Shown in pieces: positions 1 to 5,752 of a DNA stretch of 11,271 bases. Every line of letters starts with the position of its first letter. Position 1 is the stretch's first letter. The stretch comes from DATKZS01 sp035527835 [NCBI: bacterium] (lineage in GTDB: Bacteria > RBG-13-61-14). Location: NCBI GenBank assembly GCA_035527835.1, contig DATKZS010000163.1:1-11271 (forward strand). The letters are read 5' to 3'. The notes below the pieces were generated by a model. That model saw nothing but the letters and a program-made list of their open reading frames with translations, did no database searches and was not told where the DNA came from. A program made the position numbers and the translations under genes.

Positions 1-28
1 AAGGTTAAGCCCAAAGGAGTTTTTGTCA

Positions 29-733
29 ATGAATAAACATACAATATTATATGCCACAATTGGTGTCATCATCGTTTGCTGTGCAATATTATGTTATATT
101 ACCCTACCAAAATATTGGCAACTTAATAGATATATTGAAAAGTTAGACAGTGGTTTTATTATTTCAAAATGCCCTCTACAAAAACAAAGTTATATCGATA
201 ATCCGCCAAAAGACTTCCATGTCATCGCTGATTTAATTAGTAATAAGCTTATGAATAAAAATGACATTACTACAATTGCATATACATATGGAAAAGATCA
301 TGGCCAGAGATTTGCCTTGCATGGTAATGAATGCTTTAGAAAATTAATTGAATTTACAGGAATTAACCTGAACTACGATAAAATACCACTAGCAATAAAT
401 ATAGTTTGGGATAGCGAAGGCGGAGATTCTGAAAGAAAGCAATTGAAATATGGTATTTATAATTCAATATCGGAGGGTACTGCACTTACCATTGCCTCAA
501 TGAAGAAATCATCCTTTATTCCTGGGTGTTCTACTTGCTATGAAACAGAAATAAACTATAATGAAAAGAAATACGTTCCCATTATTAGGTACTATAATAG
601 AAATTTTAGAATCACTATTAGAACCACTAGTGGCGGTTCAAGTCAAAAATATGAAGAAGCTAGGGCAAATATGGTGAGAGCATTTAATTGTATTAAAGCA
701 TCAATTAATGAATACTATAAGCAACGTAAATAA
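29..733 (+). CDS. Membrane-anchored protein of unknown function, AT-rich
   Basis: I do not recognise this 234-residue protein. The ATG at 29 is preferred over an in-frame TTG at 23 because the AGGAG at 15-19 lies 9 bases before the ATG but only 3 before the TTG. Residues about 6-27 form one hydrophobic segment (TILYATIGVIIVCCAILCYI), most simply an N-terminal membrane anchor with the rest outside the cytoplasm. The remainder is polar, rich in Asn, Lys, Ile and Tyr, with a few Cys including a CSTC (CxxC) motif near residue 170. A double stop (TAA TAA) ends it. Base and codon use are strikingly AT-rich (many ATA, AAT, TAT codons), unlike every other gene here, which suggests recent transfer. 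No conserved catalytic motif is visible. That it is a real gene is likely from its start signal and length; its function is unknown. Confidence 0.75.
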   Translation: MNKHTILYATIGVIIVCCAILCYITLPKYWQLNRYIEKLDSGFIISKCPLQKQSYIDNPPKDFHVIADLISNKLMNKNDITTIAYTYGKDHGQRFALHGNECFRKLIEFTGINLNYDKIPLAINIVWDSEGGDSERKQLKYGIYNSISEGTALTIASMKKSSFIPGCSTCYETEINYNEKKYVPIIRYYNRNFRITIRTTSGGSSQKYEEARANMVRAFNCIKASINEYYKQRK

Positions 734-752
734 TAAAAAAGCCTTGTAGCAC

Positions 753-768
753 TCAACGAAGCCGTTGA
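753..768 (+). terminator. Weak hairpin after the AT-rich gene
   Basis: TCAACG (753-758) pairs with CGTTGA (763-768) across a 4-base AAGC loop, 20 bases after the stop codon. Only two T follow, so this is at best a weak terminator for the upstream gene. Confidence 0.25.
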
Positions 769-835
769 TTAAACGATAACGGACCCTGTCTTTCAATAAT
801 AGATGTCTTTTTGATGAGAACTAAAAGCGAAAAAT

Positions 836-940
836 TGTAGCGTACCCCCGATTTTTGTACACTTCACGGCGCTAATTTATCGTGTTCTTGACGCACTACC
901 TTCGGGGTTTTATAGCCCAGGGCATCTTTCTGCCTTGGGA
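836..940 (-). mobile_element. Possible relic of an IS3-family element (transposase C-terminal tail plus end)
   Basis: Read on the minus strand, 866-940 gives a short open stretch containing ALGYKTPKVV, then ends at a TGA (864-866). The 'LGYkTP' motif is characteristic of the extreme C-terminus of IS3-family integrase-type transposases, which normally stop a few to about twenty residues later. Just past the stop lies TGTACAAAAATCGGGGG and, at the far edge, TGTAGCGTACCCCC (836-849), a TGT...ACA-bounded stretch that could be the element's terminal repeat. Nothing upstream resembles the DDE catalytic core, and no matching second end is visible, so this would be a truncated remnant. The usual RPH residues before LGY are absent (here RQKDALGY), so chance resemblance is possible. 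Confidence 0.35.
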
Positions 941-1069
941 CACAAGCATCGGGTTCTACGGATTGGTGGTCAGACCCTTACTTGTTAGTTTAAGGACTGG
1001 ATTCTCGTTTCACACCCCATGCTGTAGAATGACGCGCCGTTGGGGCTGAGATGGTTTGGGCAACAGGCC

Positions 1070-1138
1070 CTTCAGTTTTCAGTTAATATCCTGGCGCATC
1101 GAGGCTTGCAACATCTCGCTATTAACAGAAAACTGAAG
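1070..1138. repeat. 18-bp inverted repeat bracketing the ackA stop codon
   Basis: CTTCAGTTTTCAGTTAAT (1070-1087) is the inverse of ATTAACAGAAAACTGAAG (1121-1138) with one mismatch in 18, separated by 33 bases. The right arm encodes the last residues (ASVFC) and the TAA stop of acetate kinase. In ackA mRNA it would form a long stem, but no T-run follows, so it is not a standard intrinsic terminator. It could be a processing or mRNA-stabilising hairpin, or the end of a small inserted repeat that replaced the original ackA tail. Confidence 0.7.
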
Positions 1139-2300
1139 CTCTGTCCCCGAGCGCCATCATCGTCTGCCTTGCGATTTCCAGCTCCTCGTTGGTCGGCATG
1201 ACCAGGAGCTTGACCGGGCTTGCGTCGGCGTGGATGGCGAACGGTCCCTGGCCTCCGCTCTCGTTGCGCCCCGGGTCGAGGATGATGCCGAGTCGGTCGA
1301 GTCCGGAGAGCGCGGCGGCGCGGACCGGGGCCGCGTTCTCGCCGATGCCGGCGGTGAATATGATGGCGTCGAGCCGGCCCAGCGCGGCGTAATAGGCCCC
1401 GATGTATTTCTTGATGCGGTAGGCATAGATGTCCACGGCGAGCGCGGCGGTGGCGTCGCCGGCCTCGCGTCTCCTCAGAATCTCGCGCATGTCATTCTCG
1501 CCGCAGATGCCCTTCAAGCCGCTCTCTCTTTGCAGCACGGCCTCGATCTCGGGGATCGTCATGCCGAAGTATTCGGCGAGGTAGAAATAAATGGCCGGGT
1601 CCACGTCGCCGCTCCGCGTGCCCATAACCAGCCCCTCCAGCGGCGTGAATCCCATCGAGGTGTCAATGCTTTTACCCCCGGCGACCGCGGCCATGCTCGC
1701 GCCGTTGCCGAGGTGGATGGTGATCAGGTGAAGCTCCGCCGGCGGCCGGCCCAGGAATGCCGCGGCCTCCTCAGCCACGTACTGGTGGCTGGTGCCGTGG
1801 AAGCCGTAGCGGCGGATGCGGCGCGAGGTGTAGTAGTCGTAGGGCAGAGCGTAAAGGAAGGCATGGGGCGGGAGCGTCTGATGGAACGCGGTGTCGAACA
1901 CGGCCACCTGGGGCACCGCGGCGAACACGGACCGCGCCACCTCGATGCCCGTCAGGTTCGCCGGGTTGTGCAGCGGCGCCAGCGGGATGTTCTCCTTGAT
2001 CACCTTGAGCACCGCGTCATCAATGAGCGCGGGCGCCCGGAAGGCCTCGCCGCCGTGCACCACGCGATGGCCCACCGCGTTGATCTCCGACTTGTCCGCG
2101 ATCACGCCGGAGCGCGGGTCGGTGAGCGCCCTGACAATCAGCTCCATGGCCTCGCGGTGGCCCTGAATCCGTGGCCCGGTCCCCGAACCCGGCTCCCCGA
2201 TCCGCTCCACCAGTCCGGCCGCTATCTCCTCGCCGGAGTCCATCTCGAACAGCCGGTACTTGAGGGACGAGCTGCCCGCGTTAATGACCAGTACCTTCAT
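1122..2300 (-). CDS. ackA: Acetate kinase
   Basis: Acetate kinase reversibly transfers phosphate between ATP/acetate and ADP/acetyl phosphate. In the usual fermentative route it makes ATP from acetyl phosphate produced by phosphotransacetylase, in the cytoplasm. The 392-residue length is typical. Family motifs are all present: NAGSSSLKY at residue 7, VGHRVVHGGE near 77, PLAPLHNPANL near 107, VFDTAFHQT with the catalytic Asp near 134-142, YGFHGTSH near 165, HLGNGAS near 196, MGTRSGDVDP near 226 and TAGIGENA near 317. The start is 13 bases after the nitroreductase stop, with a weak GAGG ribosome site at that gene's 3' end, so the two are co-transcribed. No pta gene is in the window. The C-terminal residues RASVFC run into an inverted repeat and look like a small non-conserved extension. 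Confidence 0.97.
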   Translation of the reverse strand: MKVLVINAGSSSLKYRLFEMDSGEEIAAGLVERIGEPGSGTGPRIQGHREAMELIVRALTDPRSGVIADKSEINAVGHRVVHGGEAFRAPALIDDAVLKVIKENIPLAPLHNPANLTGIEVARSVFAAVPQVAVFDTAFHQTLPPHAFLYALPYDYYTSRRIRRYGFHGTSHQYVAEEAAAFLGRPPAELHLITIHLGNGASMAAVAGGKSIDTSMGFTPLEGLVMGTRSGDVDPAIYFYLAEYFGMTIPEIEAVLQRESGLKGICGENDMREILRRREAGDATAALAVDIYAYRIKKYIGAYYAALGRLDAIIFTAGIGENAAPVRAAALSGLDRLGIILDPGRNESGGQGPFAIHADASPVKLLVMPTNEELEIARQTMMALGDRASVFC

Positions 2301-2313
2301 CCGGCCGCCGGCC

Positions 2314-2883
2314 TCACTCGATCACCTTCAGGATCTCGGGAGCGTTCCGCGGCGGCGCGGTGGGTACGGCCCTGGGATGGCCCACGATGATCGGCGCGAC
2401 GATGGCGAGGCCGCCGGTGAGCCCGAGCTCGGCGCGCAGAGCGGGATCGCGCACGTCCGAGCCCAGGTTGATCCAGCACGTGCCCAGCCCCCGGTCCGCC
2501 GCCGCCAGCATGAAATATGACGCGCACAGCGCCAGGTCCACCTGCAGCGACCGGTAGCCCTTAGGCCCCGCCAGGATCACCAGGCACGGAGCGTCGTAGA
2601 ACACGTTGAAGCCCGGGTTCTTGAGCACGCCCTCGTAATTTTTCGACGGGGCCTCCGGGTCGGCCGCGATCCAGGCCAGCAGGTTCTTCTTGCTCTCGTC
2701 GGAAATCCGCTTCATCTTGGCGCGGTCATTTACGATCACGAACCTCCAGGGCTGGCCGTTGCCTGAGCTCGGCGCCATCGTGCTCTCCCGGATCAGCTCT
2801 TTAATCAGGTCGGTCGGCACCGCCTTGTCCTGGTAACTCCGCACCGACCGCCGCCTCTTCAGTAACTCCTCAAACTGCGCCAT
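2314..2883 (-). CDS. Nitroreductase-family FMN flavoprotein
   Basis: A 189-residue member of the nitroreductase fold, FMN-dependent oxidoreductases that act as dimers in the cytoplasm. The physiological substrate of most members is unknown; many reduce quinones, flavins or nitroaromatics with NAD(P)H. Visible hallmarks are the N-terminal RRRSVRSY FMN-phosphate motif (about residues 10-17), APSSGNGQPWRFVIV (about 37-51), and a C-terminal glycine/proline region AIVAPIIVGHPRA typical of the FMN-binding end. The internal MLAAADRGLGTCWI stretch (about 126-139) is also family-like. The length matches the smaller members. A strong purine-rich ribosome site (AAGGAGG, plus-strand 2890-2896) lies 6 bases before the ATG. 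It leads a two-gene operon with ackA, which suggests a role in redox balancing during fermentation, but that link is inference. Confidence 0.9.
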   Translation of the reverse strand: MAQFEELLKRRRSVRSYQDKAVPTDLIKELIRESTMAPSSGNGQPWRFVIVNDRAKMKRISDESKKNLLAWIAADPEAPSKNYEGVLKNPGFNVFYDAPCLVILAGPKGYRSLQVDLALCASYFMLAAADRGLGTCWINLGSDVRDPALRAELGLTGGLAIVAPIIVGHPRAVPTAPPRNAPEILKVIE

Positions 2884-2904
2884 CTCCCTCCTCCTTTTCC
2901 TGCC

Positions 2905-2937
2905 GTGGGAGCGACTTCAGTCGCGATTCTCCCCCAC
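2905..2937. repeat. REP-like palindrome in the nitroreductase leader
   Basis: GTGGGAGCGACTTCAGTCGCGA (2905-2926) contains a GCGACT/AGTCGC inverted repeat around a 2-base loop. Outer GTGGGAG and CTCCCCCAC arms can extend it to 2937. The form 'GTGGGAGCGxCTTCAGxCGCGA' is the familiar shape of REP elements spread by REP-associated tyrosine transposases in several proteobacteria. Here it sits between the operon promoter and its ribosome site, so it will be transcribed as a leader hairpin. No transposase gene is present in the window. Confidence 0.65.
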
Positions 2938-2951
2938 GCATTCCCACCAAC

Positions 2952-2980
2952 AAAATACCAGCGCCCGCGCCCCGGATCAA
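2952..2980 (-). promoter_or_regulatory. Sigma70-like promoter of the nitroreductase-ackA operon
   Basis: On the minus strand, TTGATC (plus 2975-2980) is followed after exactly 17 bases by TATTTT (2952-2957), preceded by TGG, giving an extended -10 (TGnTATTTT). Each hexamer matches consensus at four of six positions. Transcription would start near 2945, leaving a leader of about 60 bases that contains the REP-like hairpin. Confidence 0.55.
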
Positions 2981-3042
2981 CATGGAAATCATTTGCGGCT
3001 TCATGGTAAATTCTTGGAAGCTTCAAAAACGGGAGGATCGTG

Positions 3043-4917
3043 ATGGGCAAGAGATCGGTATTGCTGTTGGCCCTGGGCCTGGTGGTTCTCGCGGCGTGGT
3101 CGTTGGACGAGCGCCTGCCGGGGGTGGAGTTCAGCGCGGACGCGGCGCGGGTGGAGGTGGCCGTGGCGCCGTTCGCGGTGACGGCCGGAGGCGACGCGAG
3201 GATCGAGCCGATTGACGCGGGCCGCGTCCGGCTCACGAGCCGCTCCGGCCAACTCGCCATAAAGCTCGAGCCCGGCGAGGCCATTTACGGACTCACCGAG
3301 CGGATCGTGGACGACCCCGCCGACAGCGAGTCCGACCCGAAGGCCGTGGGCGGCCTCGACCGCCGCGGCGAGATCGTCACCATGTGGGTCCGGCCCACCA
3401 TCGCCGGCTACGCGCCCTTTTACATCAGCTCGCGCGGCTACGGCATGTACGTGGAGGGCACGGACCCGGGCATCTATGACATCGGCAAGACCGACCCCGA
3501 CAGTCTGCGCCTGGCCTGGTACAACCCCGACGGCTTCTCCTGCGTCTTCATCTTCGGGCCGTCGTATGAACAGGTCCTGGACCGCTACACCGCCATGGCC
3601 GGCCGGCCCTTCCTGCCGCCGCGCTGGGCCTTCCTGCCCCTCAAGTGGCGCGACGAGGTCATGCCGCTGAAATTCGCCAAGCTCGACGGCGTCACCATGA
3701 ACGCCGAGGTGGTGGACGACGTGGTGAACTACGAGAAGCTGGGGCTCCCGGCCGGCATCTACATGATTGACCGGCCGTGGGCCGAGGGCAAAATGGGCTA
3801 CGGCAACTTCACCTGGGACCCCAAGCGCTTCCCCAACGGCGACAAGATGGTGGAGGTGTTACACCAACGCGGCTGGCGCGTCATGGTCTGGGGAGCGCCG
3901 TGGGCCATCGGCAAGAAGCCCTCCGACTTCGGCCCGGAAGCGCGGCAAAAGGGACTGTTGATCGGCGACCGCTGCCTCGACTACACCAATCCCGAGGCCG
4001 TGGCCTGGCACGCGGACAAGATCAAGGCGTTCGTCGCGCGCTCCGGGGTGGACGGCTGGAAGCTCGACCGCTCCGAGGAGTACAATCCGTCCAAGGAGAC
4101 CGACCTCTGGCACGACGGCAGGAACGGCGTGCGCGTCCATAACGAGTATCCGCTCCTCTACGTCAAGACCTATTACGAGGCCACGCGCGCCGTGCGCGGC
4201 GACGACTTCGTGCTCATGCCCCGCGCGGCCTATGCCGGAAGCCAGAAGTATTGCATTGTCTGGGGCGGCGACACCCGCGGCAGCGTCGAGCGCATGGGCG
4301 TCCGCGGGTCCACCGACCTGGGCCTCAGGAGCGTCATCATCTCGCTCCAGCGCATGGCCTGCATGGGCTTCCCGGTGTGGGGCTCGGACACCGGCGGCTA
4401 TCAGACCTTCCGCGACCGCGAGGTCTTCGCCCGCTGGCTCGAATTCTCCGCCTTCTGCCCGCTCATGGAGATCGGGGGCGTGGACTCGCACGAGCCCTGG
4501 AACATGCCCACCAGGCCGGCCTACGACGACGAGATGATCAAGATCTTCCGCCGCTACACCTGGCTCCACGCCCGCCTCGCCGATTACTCCCTGGCCCTGG
4601 CCCAACGCGCCCACGACACCGGAAACCCCATCGTCCATCCCCTCGTCTTCGACTGGCCCGACGATCCACAGGTCAAAAACCTGTGGCACGAGTACATGTA
4701 CGGCCCCGCCCTGCTGGTGGCCCCGGTCTGGGAGTCCGGCCGCCGCGAGCGCGAGGTCTATCTGCCCGCGGGACAGTGGCAAAGCCTCTGGGACCCGTCA
4801 CAACACTTCACCGGCCCGGCCACCGTCACCGCTCCCGCCCCCCTCGACCGCATCCCCGTCTTTATTCGGGCCGGCGCCGAGCAGATGCCGCCACCGGGAC
4901 TGGCGCAAGGGTTATGA
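3043..4917 (+). CDS. Exported glycoside hydrolase family 31 enzyme
   Basis: GH31 enzymes are retaining alpha-glycosidases (alpha-glucosidase, alpha-xylosidase and relatives). The ATG at 3043 is preferred over a GTG at 3040 because GGGAGG (3031-3036) is 6 bases before it. Residues 5-20 are a hydrophobic signal or anchor (VLLLALGLVVLAAW), so the enzyme probably acts in the periplasm or outside. Layout of the 624 residues: N-terminal beta-sandwich to about 185 (EAIYGLTER is the typical family segment), (beta/alpha)8 barrel from RPFLPPRWAF (about 187) to about 520, then C-terminal beta domains. The probable nucleophile is Asp342 in DGWKLDRSEEY and the acid/base Asp449 in WGSDTGGYQ. It is compact for the family. 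The KLDRSEE context and WGGDTRGS segment differ from textbook alpha-glucosidases, so I do not assign a substrate. Confidence 0.9.
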   Translation: MGKRSVLLLALGLVVLAAWSLDERLPGVEFSADAARVEVAVAPFAVTAGGDARIEPIDAGRVRLTSRSGQLAIKLEPGEAIYGLTERIVDDPADSESDPKAVGGLDRRGEIVTMWVRPTIAGYAPFYISSRGYGMYVEGTDPGIYDIGKTDPDSLRLAWYNPDGFSCVFIFGPSYEQVLDRYTAMAGRPFLPPRWAFLPLKWRDEVMPLKFAKLDGVTMNAEVVDDVVNYEKLGLPAGIYMIDRPWAEGKMGYGNFTWDPKRFPNGDKMVEVLHQRGWRVMVWGAPWAIGKKPSDFGPEARQKGLLIGDRCLDYTNPEAVAWHADKIKAFVARSGVDGWKLDRSEEYNPSKETDLWHDGRNGVRVHNEYPLLYVKTYYEATRAVRGDDFVLMPRAAYAGSQKYCIVWGGDTRGSVERMGVRGSTDLGLRSVIISLQRMACMGFPVWGSDTGGYQTFRDREVFARWLEFSAFCPLMEIGGVDSHEPWNMPTRPAYDDEMIKIFRRYTWLHARLADYSLALAQRAHDTGNPIVHPLVFDWPDDPQVKNLWHEYMYGPALLVAPVWESGRREREVYLPAGQWQSLWDPSQHFTGPATVTAPAPLDRIPVFIRAGAEQMPPPGLAQGL

Positions 4918-4940
4918 CGGACGCAGGGGCAGGTCTCTCC

Positions 4941-4970
4941 CATGCCTTTCTTGAACATGCCTTTCTTGAA
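4941..4970 (+). repeat. Perfect 15-bp tandem duplication
   Basis: CATGCCTTTCTTGAA occurs twice back to back (4941-4955 and 4956-4970), and the following CATTG begins a third partial copy. It lies immediately upstream of the -35 box of the next gene. It may be a recent slippage duplication or paired binding sites for a regulator. Confidence 0.85.
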
Positions 4971-4972
4971 CA

Positions 4973-5001
4973 TTGCAGTCCGAACAGGCCGCGCTTATAA
5001 T
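4973..5001 (+). promoter_or_regulatory. Strong sigma70 promoter for the Lys-rich secreted protein
   Basis: TTGCAG (4973-4978) and a perfect TATAAT (4996-5001) are separated by exactly 17 bases. The predicted start near 5008 leaves a leader of about 50 bases with a small GAGCC-ATA-GGCTC hairpin (5015-5027) before the AGGAGG ribosome site. This is the clearest promoter in the window and predicts high expression. Confidence 0.75.
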
Positions 5002-5057
5002 AATCCAAGGGGACGAGCCATAGGCTCATCAGAAAAACGTCAAGGAGGGAAACAAGT

Positions 5058-5588
5058 ATGAGAAAAATGATGGCATGGTTGACGGCGGCCGCGTTGATCG
5101 CGGGCCTCACGCTGTCGCTCGCCACGGTGGCGCGGGCGGCGGAAGAGGAATGCGGCGTCGCGTGCAAGATCAAGAAGGGCGCCATCAAGGCCAAGGACAA
5201 GACCAAGGAAAAGGCCGGGGACGCCAAGGACTGGGTCAAGGACAAGGCCGGCAAGGACGAGGAAAAAACCGCGGAACAGCCGGCGCCCGGCAAGAACAAG
5301 CCGGCCAACGCCCAGACAGGCAAGCAGGCGCCCAAGTCCGCCGCGCCCGCCAACGCCTCGGAAAACCCGTCAATGAAGGACCAGGTCAAAGACAAGGCCG
5401 TCGAGGGCAAGGATTGGACCAAGGACAAGGCGGGCAAGGCCGGCCGCTGGACCAAGGCAAAGGCCAAGAAGGCCGGCCATTGGACCAAGGACAAGGCCGT
5501 CAGCGCCGAGGACTATGCCAAGGAAAAGTCATGCAAGGCCAAGTGCGACGACGACGCCTGCAAGCAAAAATGCGAGGCCCCAAAATAA
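5058..5588 (+). CDS. Secreted Lys/Ala-rich protein with 11-residue repeats and CxxxC pairs
   Basis: I do not recognise a named family. The 176-residue protein starts at an ATG 9 bases after AGGAGG (5043-5048). A Sec signal peptide occupies residues 1-27 with an ARA cleavage site (A25-R26-A27), so the mature protein starts AEEEC. The mature part is highly charged and rich in Lys, Ala, Asp and Glu, with KDKA-type units. Between residues about 112 and 155 an 11-residue repeat places Trp at 120, 131 and 142 (WTKDKAGKAGR-like), as in group 3 LEA-like amphipathic helices; a less regular copy (KDWVKDKAGK) lies near 70. Cysteines occur in pairs: C32/C36 at the start, C159/C163 and C168/C172 at the end, all CxxxC. 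It could be a disordered stress or envelope protein, or bind metal. It has its own promoter and terminator. Confidence 0.85.
   Translation: MRKMMAWLTAAALIAGLTLSLATVARAAEEECGVACKIKKGAIKAKDKTKEKAGDAKDWVKDKAGKDEEKTAEQPAPGKNKPANAQTGKQAPKSAAPANASENPSMKDQVKDKAVEGKDWTKDKAGKAGRWTKAKAKKAGHWTKDKAVSAEDYAKEKSCKAKCDDDACKQKCEAPK
5415..5513 (+). repeat. 33-bp in-frame tandem repeat
   Basis: Three imperfect 33-base units beginning at TGG codons (5415, 5448, 5481) encode the WTK-KA 11-residue repeat of the secreted protein. The second unit diverges at two codon positions, and the last degenerates after about seven codons. The exact 33-base register shows growth by internal duplication. Confidence 0.8.
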
Positions 5589-5610
5589 CCATCGCGTGAA
5601 AAGGATCAAT

Positions 5611-5633
5611 GAGCGCTAAAAGCGCCATTTTTT
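5611..5633 (+). terminator. Probable intrinsic terminator of the Lys-rich protein gene
   Basis: GCGCT (5613-5617) and AGCGC (5621-5625) form a 5-bp stem with a 3-base AAA loop, followed by CATTTTTTA. The stem is short but the T-tract and the position 24 bases after the stop fit. It separates this gene from the radical SAM operon. Confidence 0.55.
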
Positions 5634-5647
5634 ATGGCCAAGCTCCC

Positions 5648-5676
5648 TTGACAACACCCCCCGCCTAAGCTACCTT
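5648..5676 (+). promoter_or_regulatory. Candidate promoter of the maturase-peptide operon
   Basis: A perfect TTGACA (5648-5653) is followed after 17 bases by TACCTT (5671-5676), which matches the -10 consensus at only three of six positions. Such a weak -10 often goes with activation or tight control. Predicted transcription start is near 5683, just before a leader hairpin. Confidence 0.45.
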
Positions 5677-5688
5677 CCCGCCCAGTAA

Positions 5689-5715
5689 CCCGGGAGCTAT
5701 CCCGCGGCTCCTGGG
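5689..5715 (+). promoter_or_regulatory. Leader hairpin before the maturase gene
   Basis: CCCGGGAGC (5689-5697) pairs fully with GCTCCTGGG (5707-5715), counting one G-U pair, over a 9-base loop. It would be at the very 5' end of the operon RNA if the upstream promoter is right. It may protect the 5' end or take part in control; there is no T-tract. Confidence 0.5.
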
Positions 5716-5752
5716 CAATATAAGGTAACCTGCAATCTTGATCGGGGGAAAG

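Larger units (their letters stand above)
734..1121. other. Gene-free junction between AT-rich and GC-rich DNA
   Basis: No convincing complete gene lies in these 388 bases. The stretch has intermediate composition and separates the AT-rich gene from the GC-rich ackA operon. It contains a 6-bp hairpin after the first gene, a possible IS3-type relic on the minus strand (836-940), a CCCAGGGCA/TGCCTTGGG imperfect hairpin (916-939), and the left arm of an inverted repeat that reaches the ackA stop codon. It may be the edge of an acquired segment; that is inference from composition. Confidence 0.6.

Noticed and set aside
1230-2390. 386-codon plus-strand open frame
   Set aside because: It is antisense to ackA and the nitroreductase, Arg/Gly/His-rich with no family motif, and arises from the high GC third positions of the real genes.
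3859-4782. 307-codon minus-strand open frame
   Set aside because: Antisense to the GH31 catalytic domain, with no recognisable motif or ribosome site.
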